Part shown: positions 1 through 9,803 of the stretch, piece by piece
Position numbering within the stretch: the stretch's first letter is position 1
Layout: each line of letters begins with the position of its first letter
Assembly (NCBI GenBank): GCA_036245805.1
Contig: BTRK01000004.1
Location: 34,953,541 to 35,017,540, forward strand
Length of the DNA stretch: 64,000 nucleotides
DNA from: Pristionchus mayeri
Lineage: Eukaryota; Nematoda; Chromadorea; Rhabditida; Neodiplogasteridae
Direction of reading: 5' to 3'
Translations under genes and position numbers: made by a program
The notes under the pieces: generated by a model
The model's database searches: none
Told to the model about the DNA's origin: nothing
What the model saw: only the letters and a program-made list of their open reading frames with translations

Positions 1-30
1 CATTTATTTTTTATTTTTAAAAATCTTCAG

Positions 31-3000
31 GAAAACGCTCGCATCGTGGATGTGAAGCAGTGGAACAGCGGGGAAGAATTTGAGGAGGACGAGATGGTGA
101 ATTTTCTTTAAAAATACCTAATAAAAAATTGGCACTACGTTGCATGAGAACCCACCGGGTGAGAACCAAAAATTGGACCCTTCTGTAGACTTTCAGTGGG
201 TTCTCATCCGACCTTGTTCGAAAAAATCACGAACCGTGAAATAGTCATTCATATACTAAATTACTAAATTATGCTAAATTCAGCTGCTTTCAGATCGAGA
301 TCCCGATCACTAGCTTGGAGCAGCCTACGGATTCCTCAGCCACTCCTCCTACCGTATCCTCCGAGGAATCGATCTCTGAGACGACCATGCCCCCTCTCAC
401 CGATGCTCTGCCTGCTGATGCTGTCGTGGATACGGTAGCACCAGCTGCTCCGTCGTCGGAGGATACGGTAGAGAAGAAGGAGGAACCCGTGGAGGAGCCT
501 ACCGTACCCGCTGTGGACACTGTATCCGAAGTTCTGTCGTCGGAGACGGACACGGATTTGGTGACCGTACTCGAAGGAGCTCCCGCGTTGAATGATGATG
601 AGGTCGAGGATACTGTAGCACCGGTGGAAGATACGGTAGAGCAGAAGAAGGAGGAGGAGGACGAAGCTCGTCTCACGGAGAAGGATACTGCTCCCGAGGA
701 TGCTGATGCCACTTTGGAGGACGAAACGGCACTCGAGGATACGGTAGCTGTCGAAACCGTTTCTCCGTCGGAGGATACTGTAGCTCCGCTCGCGGCTACC
801 GTACTCCCGACCTCTCCCTCCATGTCCACCAGATCTTGCACGACGACCACGAAGACCTCCGATGAGACCTACTCTTCCGCTCTTGGTGAGTGGTGAAGAG
901 TACTGTAGTGGTGTGATACCAGGGGTTTCATATTCATCGCCTGATGAGAAATGGCGCGGATAAACGCTTTTTCAGAGCCTGGTAGCAGGACCTCCAATGA
1001 GACATACGCGAAAGCTAATGGTGAGTGGTGTGGTGTACGGTAGTAGTGTAGTATGTGGGTGTGATATCCCATTAATCGCCTCTTGATACGTTAATCAGAA
1101 ATTCGATTTGCAGAGCCCGAGCGCACGAGTTCGAATGCATCGTGGGATGAAATGAAGGACGCGAGCTTCTCATCCATATCCGGTGTGTTTCGAAATAATG
1201 ATTTGGTTTGTAATTCATCTCAACCTATTCAGACATCGGTTCGAGTGTGGCGTCTGCTGATAATTACACAAGTAAGTGAGGAAGAGGAACACTGTGGTTA
1301 TGGTAGAGATGATCGAAACAATTTTTGGTGAAGCCCTGAGTAGTGTGCAATGAAGCAACAAAGGAACTAGTGAAAATTGAGGATTGACTAGGATTGAGGG
1401 AATCCTGAGGTATGGTAGATAAATATTGATCGATTCCAGCCTCGCCTACGACTCCGAAGGAAACGGAAGACGAGGAAGAAGAGGAGACGCAGAGAAATGT
1501 GACAGCGGAAGGATCTGATCAAGGTACCATTTTCGAATTACATGGATTATGGCAGTTCTAAAACAAATATTTTCTTGTGTCGCCATTGGTTATTCCTGGT
1601 TGTTCAATGTTGGAGTCGTAGACTACAATTGGACTGTTGATTACCAAGGCGATTTGATTGGACAGAAGGATAGGGAAATATTAAACATTTATCGTGGTAC
1701 CACAATTTTCAGTGTCGATTGCCGAATCCTCCAGCACTGCCTCCGTAATCGCCGAGACTACGCTAGAGCAGAAGAAGGAAGAAGAGGTTGCTATAGTCGA
1801 GAAGAAAGAGGAAGAGGCTACCGTACTCAAGAAGGAAGAGAAAGAAGCGACTGTACTCGAGAAGAAAGACGAGCAGGCTACCGTAGCCATGAATAAGGAT
1901 CAGGAGGTTACGGTAGTGGAGAAGCCAAAGAAGGAGAAGAAGGGAAAGAGGGAGGTCAAAGTGGCTGAGCCATCGGTCGAGAACCCTCCTCCTGCCAGGA
2001 ACTTCAGCGATTTCTGCTCCCATTTCTCCCATCTTAAACACAACTCGAAGGCATTCGGGAAGTACTTCCTTGTGAGTGATCTTTGATCTTTTGTATATGG
2101 CTCTACTATTATTTAATTACCATTCCGATCGAACAAAAGTATTCAATCTGTGTTTGTAGTCTAATCTGATCTTCGATCTCCCCTCTTTCAGTCGATGTCT
2201 CCCTCCTCTCTTCCCTCCATTTTCTCGAATCTTCTCGACGTCGAACATCTGAAGGCGATCGTCGATGGACTCACGGAGACTGCCAATGACGGTGAGCGAA
2301 TGTCGTGTAATTAAAGTTACCGGACGAGAACGAAATTGACCCCCTATTTTTTTGTCCTCCATCCAGAGATCGAAAAGCCATGCTGCGCAAATAGTTTAAA
2401 ATTTTTATTTTATTTATTTTTGAAAAAAACGTGCCGCATTTTGATGATTCTAATTATTCTCGACGTCCTCTATCCAACGGTGTATCAATTTTTACCTTGT
2501 GCTCATCACCGGGTAAAATAAGCGTGCCCGCTAATCATAACGTGAAAATCGGATTTCGAGACTGCGGTAGGTTTTTCTCAGCTGCGGCACGTTTTCCCAG
2601 AACGGGACCACGTTTGTATTTATTCATTCAATGGGGCCGATAATGTTATGGAGAAAATTCGATGTGTTTGCTAATGGAGGGTACGTTTTTTGACATGTCG
2701 ATATCTACCTACTTTTCGATCTATGCCTCCATCGAATAGCCGATGGCTGAATTAGTTGAGAATGAATATACAAAAATGCTAAAAATCAACAATAGCCTCA
2801 AGGGAAAGCCGGAAATGATCAGCGTAATCCCGCTCTCTCTCACTTTTGCATACTCTCTCGTACACGCGACGAGATCAGGGTCAGATCAGGGTTTCGTCCT
2901 CGTCCGGCAACTTTAATAGCACGGTTCTTTTGCTTTGTTTTCGCATCAACTATATGCTTCCATTTGTGAGAAGTAATATGATTTTCTCATAATGAATTGA

Positions 3001-3445
3001 GTTGGTTATACTTGGTTATTCCATTTACTTCCAGTGATCTTTGATCTCTCTCATTCAGAGGTGGCTGATCTCTCTCTCATCTCTTCTTCACTCTTCATCG
3101 TTTCTCTTCTCCCTCGCTTCGATCTCCTCGTTCTCTTCATGAATGACGACGATAAGAAGAGTAAGTGGAATGAGGATTACTGGCAGAACAATTTAATGAA
3201 TGGCCGTGTAGAATAGATGGCGTATTTCTTGAATTATGAGGGTTTACGTTTTTGCAATATTTGATGTGTTGCTGTATTTAGTTGATATCAGCAACGTACT
3301 GAGAAATGAATCAATGTCGATAACTTTTCGGCTATTAATTATATGTAAAATATTTTAAATGGAATGCTTTCCAGAGGCGTTCGCGCTCATCGATCTCCTC
3401 CCGGCTACTGCAGAGACAAAGCAGATTCGAGACCATTTCGAATAA
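31..3445 (+). CDS. RPAP3_C-domain protein with acidic EDTV-type repeats (5' end outside window)
   Basis: Ten exons join in one frame: 31-96, 294-885, 976-1020, 1114-1182, 1233-1271, 1440-1523, 1713-2071, 2192-2291, 3059-3160 and 3375-3445 (TAA). They give about 508 residues; the start lies upstream of the window. The long second exon is acidic and repeats the tetrapeptide EDTV with ETV and ATV variants. The exon at 1713 is a run of K/E-rich repeats (EKKEEEATVLKKEE-like), probably helical. The last 120 residues (from ARNFSDFCSHF, through SLPSIFSNLLDVEHLKAIVD and PRFDLLVLFM, to the end) follow the spacing of the RPAP3 C-terminal domain, which in RPAP3 and SPAG1 contacts the RUVBL1/2 chaperone complex. 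No TPR repeats are visible, but they could lie upstream. The domain call is from pattern memory, without a profile search. Confidence 0.72.
2311..2916. mobile_element. MITE with TTAAAGTTACCGGACGAG ends, carrying a nested hAT-like insert
   Basis: The ends are inverted: TTAAAGTTACCGGACGAGAA on the left and its near complement ending CGTCCGGCAACTTTAA on the right. A second copy of the family lies at 37192-37430 in the opposite orientation and shows the uninterrupted form. The element sits in the penultimate intron of the RPAP3_C gene and includes the nested insert at 2364-2725. Confidence 0.75.
2364..2725. mobile_element. Nested hAT-like non-autonomous element with 8-bp target duplication
   Basis: The insert is flanked by CCTCCATC at 2356-2363 and again at 2726-2733. 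Its ends are imperfect inverted repeats, CAGAGATCGAAAAG and CTTTTCGATCTATG. The uninterrupted sibling at 37192-37430 has a single CCTCCATC (read on its opposite strand), so the empty site is known. An 8-bp duplication with CA...TG ends is typical of the hAT superfamily. No transposase is encoded. Confidence 0.75.
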
Positions 3446-4198
3446 TCGACTAATACCGTACCCCCAGAGTACCGTACCCCCTTACGTTTTACCGCTTTTA
3501 CCTGTTCTGTTATCTCGCTTACCTCCCCGATGTTGTTCAAGTGTGACGGGTATTGCCATGATATTCAGTTGTTCTCCCTCTGTTGATAAGTTATCTGATA
3601 AAGTTACGTTTATTGTTTAGTGCATTTTCGACTTTTCCTTCACAGTATGAATGATTCTGTTTGCCACCAAGAATCGAGTACGGTAATCGTCCGGAGTCAA
3701 TACCAGAGAAGCATCGGAGAAATTCTAATCAACGTAGGAAAAACGCAAAAAGCGGACTGGGTCCTGATTGTCGGTGCTTAGGCGGCTTGAGTTTTGCTCC
3801 TAGGAGTGGGGCGGGCATGGGTATAGCCAATCGCTGGGACTCCTTCCCATACCGAGAGATTCAATCATCGGGATTGGCTCACCCTTCTTTTGCCCAGGAA
3901 GAACAGAGTTGAACTGCTTGGTCCTTAATGGAATTGGGCACCTGATTTCACACGAAACGAGCGAAGAGATCAGCGAAAGACGGGGCATGCGATCATCTTA
4001 GCGGGCGAGAGAAACGAACGGGGAAGCACCGACGGGAGGAGGGAGAGACGAGCTGAGCTATATAGCGGAGGGAGAGGGCGCGCGCTAGTCGCGCCGGGTG
4101 AGAGCAAGGCGGGTGGAGGGGGGAGGAGTGAGGGGGGGGGAGAAAGAGTTCCATTGCTACAACTTATTGTTTTCTCGACATCAAAAATTCTCTGCAGG

Positions 4199-4524
4199 CG
4201 ATAGTGGTGGACGTACTGAATCCCGATGCGAAGCGAGAGGAGAAAAATTTGAAGACTGCGGAGGAGAATGGACACTCGTGAAGGTACGGTATTTTGTTGT
4301 CTTCTAGATGACGATTGCCTGTAACTGTAAAGCAGAAGGCGCGAATGAGTACGATTTGTGTTTGTGCCATCGACACGGTTACGATACTTGTTACTGTATC
4401 CATTTGCTGGCCATTCTACCGAATCAGCAGGATCGCGATTGACTCGTCATTTTTCAGTCTCTCCTCGTTCAACGGCGATCGTAGAAGGGAAAGGAGGCAG
4501 CAAGAGGAGAACAATAAGAAGTAA
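4199..4524 (+). CDS. Possible terminal two exons of an unrecognised small protein
   Basis: A CAG acceptor opens 4199 and a GTGAAG donor follows CACTC at about 4276. A second acceptor at about 4457 leads to LSSFNGDRRRERRQQEENNK and TAA at 4522-4524. Joined, the frame reads AIVVDVLNPDAKREEKNLKT... and then the basic tail. No upstream coding exon was found, so this may be a relic or an untranslated region. The last exon is repeated nearly unchanged at about 5209-5284, including its stop. The family is not recognised. Confidence 0.25.
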
Positions 4525-5575
4525 AGTGAAAAGCTTAACTTATGTATGGTGGAATGTTCATTTCTTTAAAAATAAAAATTTAGCAAAAGTTTACCTCGTG
4601 CAGGAACAGAACCTTAAACTTCCTAACAACCAGACCAGTTCTTTACCACTGCACTACAAGTGTTTTTCTGCCGACCTTTCCGATTGCTCACATGATGAAA
4701 TGAAACTCAAAGCGCCGAATGATATTAAATTTTTCAAAAAATGTAGGTTGTGATGCACGTTCGACAGCACAACTTTGCAGCAAACGGTCAAAATTAAACC
4801 AAATTTTCAGAATACCGTCAGAATCTATCCGGGTTGCTCCTGTATTAGTTTGGTTCTTTAGAAAATTCAATTTCCCTGTAAAAGGTTAATGGTGATGTGA
4901 TCTTTCTATTGAGTATGTCTCAATCTGTAGGAATTTTAGGCATGATCTAATCCACCTCTTCAGAAAGCATTCAAAAGTAAAGTTACGATTTACTTTTACA
5001 CAATATATGCCTTATTCAAAAGTTACTACGAGATTTCACATATCGCTGATGCATTTTTTGTGATCTTCTTATGATCTTCCTAGTCAATCGATAGGAATTG
5101 CAGGCGTGATCTTTGTCACATCTTCTGAAATCAATACACTGTCAGTAGATCATCATCATGATTGCTTTCTTGTAATGGAATGCTAATACCCGGCTCGTGA
5201 ATGACTCGTCATTTTTCAGTCTCTCCTCGTTCAACGGCGATCGTAGAAGGGAAAGGAGGCAGCAAGAGGAGAACAATAAGAAGTAAGGTGAAAAGCTTAA
5301 CTTACAGTATGGAGAAATATTCATTTCTTTAAAAGGAAAAAAATTTAGCAATACTTTACTTTGTGCAGGAACAGAACCTTTAACTTTCCGATGGCCAGTC
5401 CAGTTCTTTACCACTGCACTACAAGTGTTTTTCTGTCGACCTTTCCGATTGCTCACATGTTGGAATGAAACTCAAAGCTCCGAATGATATTAAATTTTTC
5501 AAAAAATGTAGATTGTGATGCACGTTCGACAGCACAACTTGGCAGCAAAAGGTCAAAATTAAACCAAATTGCCAA
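4441..5575. repeat. Direct duplication of about 360 bp, two copies
   Basis: The blocks at about 4441-4800 and 5193-5575 match closely from GACTCGTCATTTTTCAG through the exon-like segment to AGCACAACTT and TCAAAATTAAACC. Each contains a tRNA-like minus-strand stretch (about 4592-4660 and 5365-5430) with an A-box-like TAGTGCAGTGG and a weak B-box, GGTTCTGTTCC. The middle 390 bp is single copy. Confidence 0.8.
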
Positions 5576-5877
5576 TCAAAATCTCCCCTCATTATTATTG
5601 TGCATAATCCCCTTTTAGGTCCGTTGAAAACTGTGTGTATGACAGAGCATTTACTAAAATACTTAAATCCGTATTTTCGCCTGAGCACATCATTAAATTC
5701 AATTCAAACTTCGCCAGAGTTTTTCATGACAGTGTCGCAAGTAATATTATTGTACCGACAACTAGCGACCTTCGGTCGCTACGTTACGCGGGGTTGTGTG
5801 TTAAAGTACCCCGCAGGGAAAGATTTTTTCGAATTCCCTGTAAGGGCTTGAACAGAGGGAAAATCAATCCCCATACG

Positions 5878-5977
5878 GTATACTACAACCTGTAGTATAC
5901 TACAGGTTGTAGTATACCGACTCGGGCAATTCGAAAAAGTTGGAATGGGCCTTGGCCCCATCCCAACTTTTTCGAAT
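5878..5977. repeat. Two adjacent compact palindromes
   Basis: Bases 5878-5919 form a perfect 42-bp palindrome built from GGTATACTACAACCTGTAG and its complement around a TATA centre. About ten bases on, 5931-5977 forms a second, imperfect palindrome with arms TTCGAAAAAGTTGG and CCAACTTTTTCGAA. Either could form a cruciform, or a hairpin if transcribed. Confidence 0.8.
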
Positions 5978-6366
5978 CACCCTCGGCCTCACGAGCCTTT
6001 CACAACGCTTACGCGATGAGAGCAGGTTGGGAACAGTTTCACTGAAAAAGTGCTGGGGAAGGTGACATGATTTCGTTCAGTAACAGTTTAAGATGCGACA
6101 ATGATTAGAAGTGACTGTTGAGAGACTGCTTAAAACGTTGTAAAAGGCTCGTGAGGCTTCGAGCAATTCGAAAATTTTGTTCACAGATCAAATATCAAAT
6201 TCAGATAGCGCTTTCCGAGAGGGTTCATATAGTCAAGGTCTTAGCCTTCTAGGATGATTTTGAAGCTAGTTATGTCCACTTTGGCTTGATCCTAGCTCGT
6301 AGCGAAGCGCAGAGCTAGGATAATTTAGGTTTGGGTTAGGGTTAGGCTTTGGCCCTTCCTCAAAAT

Positions 6367-6593
6367 CTTTCCTCACAGTACCACTGAGGAAAGATTTTTT
6401 TTTTGAATTCCCGCCAAATGAATGAACCGCAAGCCCAAGTGCGGGAATTCAAAATTTATTTCTCATTTATATTGTAAATCAATTACCTAAACCTATTACA
6501 GTAATACCGCGATCAATTTTTTTGAATTACCGCGCTCGGGCTTGCGTTTCATGCATTTGGCGGGAATTTTAAAAAAATCTTTCCTCACAGTTT
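6367..6593. repeat. Foldback element with arms of about 80 bp
   Basis: The left arm (CTGAGGAAAGATTTTTT, GAATTCCCGCCAAATGAATG, AAGCCCAAGTGCGG) is matched in reverse complement by 6525-6593 (CCGCGCTCGGGCTTGCG, CATTTGGCGGGAATT, AAATCTTTCCTCAC). The loop of about 75 bp is AT-rich. No target duplication is obvious. Confidence 0.65.
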
Positions 6594-6838
6594 CAATTTA
6601 AATATCAAAGTTCACAGATCAAAGATCCAATATCAAATTCTGATAGAGCACGTCGAGAGCGTTCACATGGTCAAGGTCTTAGCCTTCTATAATTATTTTG
6701 AAGCGAGTTTTAGCGATTTTTCGAAAAGCGTTACAGACAAACGGACTAACTGACAGACAGACAGACGCTACGATATTATAGTCAATAGGAATTTCTTCGT
6801 ATTCTCCAAAACGCTAACGATAAGTGTCAAGGATTCAG

Positions 6839-7483
6839 ATGCCGTATATGGTACTCGGTGGCAATCTCGGTTCGACGGAAGCCTTCGTCTGGACTGCGAA
6901 AGACTCCTTGGGCAACGTTGAGAACGCTCTCATAGGAATCACTGTGAGTTTTCTCAGGAAGAGCAGCTGGTTCTAGCCTTATGAGAATTGGCGAAAGTTT
7001 CACTGAACCGCTTGTTTTCGCGACCTTTCTACTTCCTCGTTAGTCCAAAACTACTTCCGGCAATATCGAGACGATTTGTGTGGGATCTCACTCTCCTTCT
7101 GATGAACCAGGACGAAAAAATTACCTTTTTTTGCTCTATTCATGCCCTTAAACATATAACAAGTTCGTATAATTTCATCGTGTATTTAGTCTAATCGAAC
7201 TCTGCCTTCGAATGGCGTGTGTATATTGCAAGGATCAGCACTCGAGCTTCTGAATAAGTTCGAGTCAAGGGGATGGAAGATCATTCACACATGCACAGTG
7301 GAAGGTTCGCTAAGAATATCGTTCTATGCTTATACTTCATTTGAAGTTGCGTCTCCTGCCGGATTTGAACCTTCTTCGACCCAATACAAGTGGACTCTCT
7401 TCAAGGGAACAATTTCGTGTTTTAATGGTGGATTCCCATTCGCATCTGTTGGAAATGACATACCGGGGAATGATATCCGATAA
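6839..7483 (+). CDS. GFRP-like protein, diverged copy A
   Basis: Exon 1 (6839-6943) begins MPYMVLGGNLGS directly behind an ATTCAG acceptor and ends at GTGAGT. Exon 2 opens after TTTAG at 7190 in phase and contains ALELLNKFESRGWKIIHTCT, matching the helix-turn-strand end of GTP cyclohydrolase I feedback regulatory protein. In animals that protein binds GTP cyclohydrolase I and mediates phenylalanine stimulation and tetrahydrobiopterin inhibition. The MVGDE-type loop seen in copies B and C is not preserved. The frame runs about 60 residues past the normal end before TAA at 7483, so the true end may be spliced differently or the copy may be decaying. The N-terminal half is weakly conserved. Confidence 0.5.
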
Positions 7484-8328
7484 AGCTCATACACTCACAC
7501 TTCTACTTCCTCATGAAGAGGCGTTTGTAGCCAGGAAATTCACATGTGGTGCACAATTTCTTTATCACACGAAATAGAGATCGATTGTGTGCACCCTGGG
7601 AGAAGCGAGAGGGGCGTTGATAAGGCTGTTTGGACTTTCCGCGAGTTGATATTTCATCAAAACTAGTCGGGATTTTCCCCACTACCACGTGATGTGGGGC
7701 CTCACATGATTTCTAGCTCCCAAGTGGGTTTAGCTAACACATTTCCGCTTCCTTGTTCCTTTATTTATCAGCTGTTTGAGAGACATGAGGCTGAGGATAC
7801 TGGGGAGAGAGGAATCTCAACTCAAGCCTCGACTCAGCCACAATTTCACACGCTTGTCATTAGGAAGAAGGAGATTGGCTCACATGCAAGTCGTGGGAGC
7901 TTTTGCCTTGCCGATTGCTATCGAGACTTACCAACTTTCCAGCTGCCTCAATCCTCCACCCCCAGTGGTGTGCGATAGATTGCTCTCCTTACCTCTCCCC
8001 GCGACTCTCTTCATTCTGCGTTACCTCTAGCCGACCAGACTAGAAAGAATGAACGTGCAATGACATCATTTGTCGCTGAGCTATCTATATCATTCCTTCC
8101 TCTCTTGCAGCTGCAATGGACGATGTGGTCCAATTTAGAACTCAAGAATCTATTTTTTCCCACAACGTATTTATTTTCTCTGCTGCTCACAGAGTTTTGT
8201 TTTCATAAAGTCGGCAACATTCGATCCGAGTCTATACTTTTTCTGAGTATTCGACTCTTTCTATTTTGTTCTTTCTATTTTGTTCTTCTCGCACAATCTC
8301 TCCCTCTCAGTGGAAACAGTTCCTCCAG
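7484..8328. other. Intergenic stretch between GFRP-like copies A and B
   Basis: No coding exon or repeat stands out. The 3' part is pyrimidine-rich (8190-8325) with the acceptor-like run TCCCTCTCAG and TTCCTCCAG just before the copy B start. Confidence 0.5.
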
Positions 8329-8850
8329 ATGCCGTACATCTTCGTGAAAGGCGCAATGGTGGGCGAGGAGGAGTCGCACATCGTCGCGAAGTTCTACGCT
8401 CCCCGCGTCAGGGAGCTACTGGATGTAAGTGTAAATCAAAAGCAATTCGGATCTTCTCCAATATCTGAAGTAGGATCTCATTCACTAGCCATAAAGGAGG
8501 GTAAACGATATGGAAGGACTCGCATTAAATTCTCATCTCATTCTGCGTACCCTCTGGTCTGTCAGAGAGCGCGCACAATGCCGAGAGTTATTGCGAGGTC
8601 ATCCCTGGAACATGATTATGCTGTATATCACAAGCATTTAATAATCACACACAACTCACTCATTCAACCCTATTCCTTCTTACCACGGTCCCGATTCCAG
8701 ATCCCCAAGGTGATCTACGAGACCGATGGATTCGACGTGCCCCGTCCCGCCATCTCGATCCTCAACGACCTAACACTGTTATGCTGTGAACAGTGTCTCT
8801 GCCTAGACGCATTTTCTAGTCAGACAAATCGACTAGAGGGGTCGGTCTAG
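8329..8850 (+). pseudogene. GFRP-like copy B, 3' truncated by a palindromic element
   Basis: Exon 1 (8329-8424) encodes MPYIFVKGAMVGEEESHIVA and on to ELLD, then GTAAGT. Exon 2 (8701 onward) encodes IPKVIYETDGFDVPRPAISI and LND. The host frame is lost at 8771, where the element at 8773-9104 begins. Translation would run 25 residues into the element and stop at 8848-8850. The EKKGW...GVAGPDR end present in copy C is missing, which removes the last strand of the GFRP fold. Its first exon is nearly identical to that of copy C, so the duplication is recent. Confidence 0.8.
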
Positions 8851-9104
8851 TCGAAAATGAGGGGAGACGAACTCTATCCCCTCCCCTCTCATTTCCCTCT
8901 CCCCCTCACTTTGCATCCACTCCGCGCGAGATGGAACGTGTGAAATGAGAATGAGAGTGGATGCAAAGTGAGGGGGAGAGGGAAATGAGAGAGGAGGGGA
9001 GAGGGTTCGTCTCCCCTCATTTTCGACTAGACCGACCCCTCTAGTCGATTTGTCTGACTAGAAAATGTGTCTAGACAGAGATACTGTTCACAGCATAACA
9101 GTGT
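8773..9104. mobile_element. 332-bp palindromic element with TA duplication
   Basis: Arms of about 150 bp meet near 8925-8955 around a short spacer. The ends are ACACTGTTATGCTGTGAACA and its complement, with TA at 8771-8772 and 9105-9106, as for Tc1/mariner-type insertions. No protein is encoded. Arm differences are few. If read through, the RNA would form a long hairpin. Confidence 0.85.
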
Positions 9105-9119
9105 TATTAGTAACTCCAG

Positions 9120-9513
9120 ATGCCGTACATCTTCGTGAAAGGCGCAATGGTGGGCGAGGAGGAGTCGCATATCGTCGCGAAGTTCTACGCGCCACGCGTC
9201 AGAGAGCTCCTAGATGTAAGTATAAATCAAATACAATTAGGAACTTCTCCTAATTCTGCTGCAGAAAATCATCCATAAACTAGAAATAACATAGACACAT
9301 TCCCAGTAGAGTAGCGTATTCGACAAGTCGGCAGAAATGAACGCAACTCATTCACTCCTTCCTCTCCTCACCCTATCATAAGCTCAATTCCAGATTCCGA
9401 AGGTCATCTACGAGACTGATGGCTTCGATGTGCCCCGTCCGGCCATCTCGATACTCAACGACCTCGAGAAGAAGGGATGGATCGTCGTGGGCGTTGCGGG
9501 ACCCGACCGTTAG
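9120..9513 (+). CDS. GFRP-like protein, intact copy C
   Basis: Exons 9120-9215 and 9394-9513 join in phase and give 71 residues: MPYIFVKGAMVGEEESHIVA..., then IPKVIYETDGFDVPRPAISI and LNDLEKKGWIVVGVAGPDR. Human GFRP is 84 residues and shares the MPY start, the MVGDE loop, a DDPPR-like turn and the LDKLERRGFRVL-type helix. The expected role is a pentameric regulator of GTP cyclohydrolase I in the cytosol or nucleus, setting tetrahydrobiopterin supply for aromatic amino-acid hydroxylases. Only 15 bp (9105-9119), including a TAACTCCAG acceptor-like end, separate the palindromic element from the start codon, so the copy has lost any upstream sequence of its own. It may depend on the copy B promoter, by splicing or SL trans-splicing. 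Confidence 0.75.
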
Positions 9514-9623
9514 TATACTGTAGTTCTACTCGATCGACTTGAGTATCCACATCGCGCGGATTTAGTAGTTTTTTTGTACCACAACCTGAGTAGAGTAGGA
9601 AGGTAACAATTGACCTTCCACTT

Positions 9624-9775
9624 CGCAGGTATACGGTAGGTCAAAGTTGACCACTTCCCCCGGTATACGGTAGCTAGCGCGGGAGCCAACAGGCATACGG
9701 TAGCTAGCGCGGGAGCCAACAGGCATACGGTAGCTAGCGTGGGAGCCGCCAGGTATACGGTAGCTAGTGCGGAAA
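9624..9775. repeat. 31-bp tandem repeats near the left tip
   Basis: Units such as GGCATACGGTAGCTAGCGCG plus GGAGCCAACA repeat about four times. The mirrored array is at 22250-22402 in the right arm. Each unit contains the TACGGTAG octamer. Confidence 0.85.
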
Positions 9776-9803
9776 CTAATCGATATTTTACCCAATCACT
9801 TGG

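Larger units (their letters stand above)
3446..6838. other. Intergenic stretch with duplications and foldbacks
   Basis: No convincing complete gene is seen. It holds a possible pair of terminal exons (4199-4524), a direct duplication (about 4441-4800 and 5193-5575), two compact palindromes (5878-5977), a foldback with arms at about 6367-6450 and 6525-6593, and a direct repeat of about 95 bp (6181-6275 and 6614-6713). A G/A-rich patch lies at 4085-4145. Confidence 0.6.

Noticed and set aside
290..850. 186-codon minus-strand ORF
   Set aside because: It is the antisense shadow of the acidic coding exon at 294-885; Ser/Thr/Val content follows from that repeat.
4199..4276. Similarity of AIVVDVLNPDAKREEKN to the start of ribosomal protein S27e
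   Set aside because: Only a short VD-LNP-like stretch agrees and the zinc-binding part is absent.
8266..8850. 194-codon ORF through copy B exon 1, intron and exon 2
   Set aside because: It reads through the GTAAGT donor and intron; the spliced model matching copy C is better supported.
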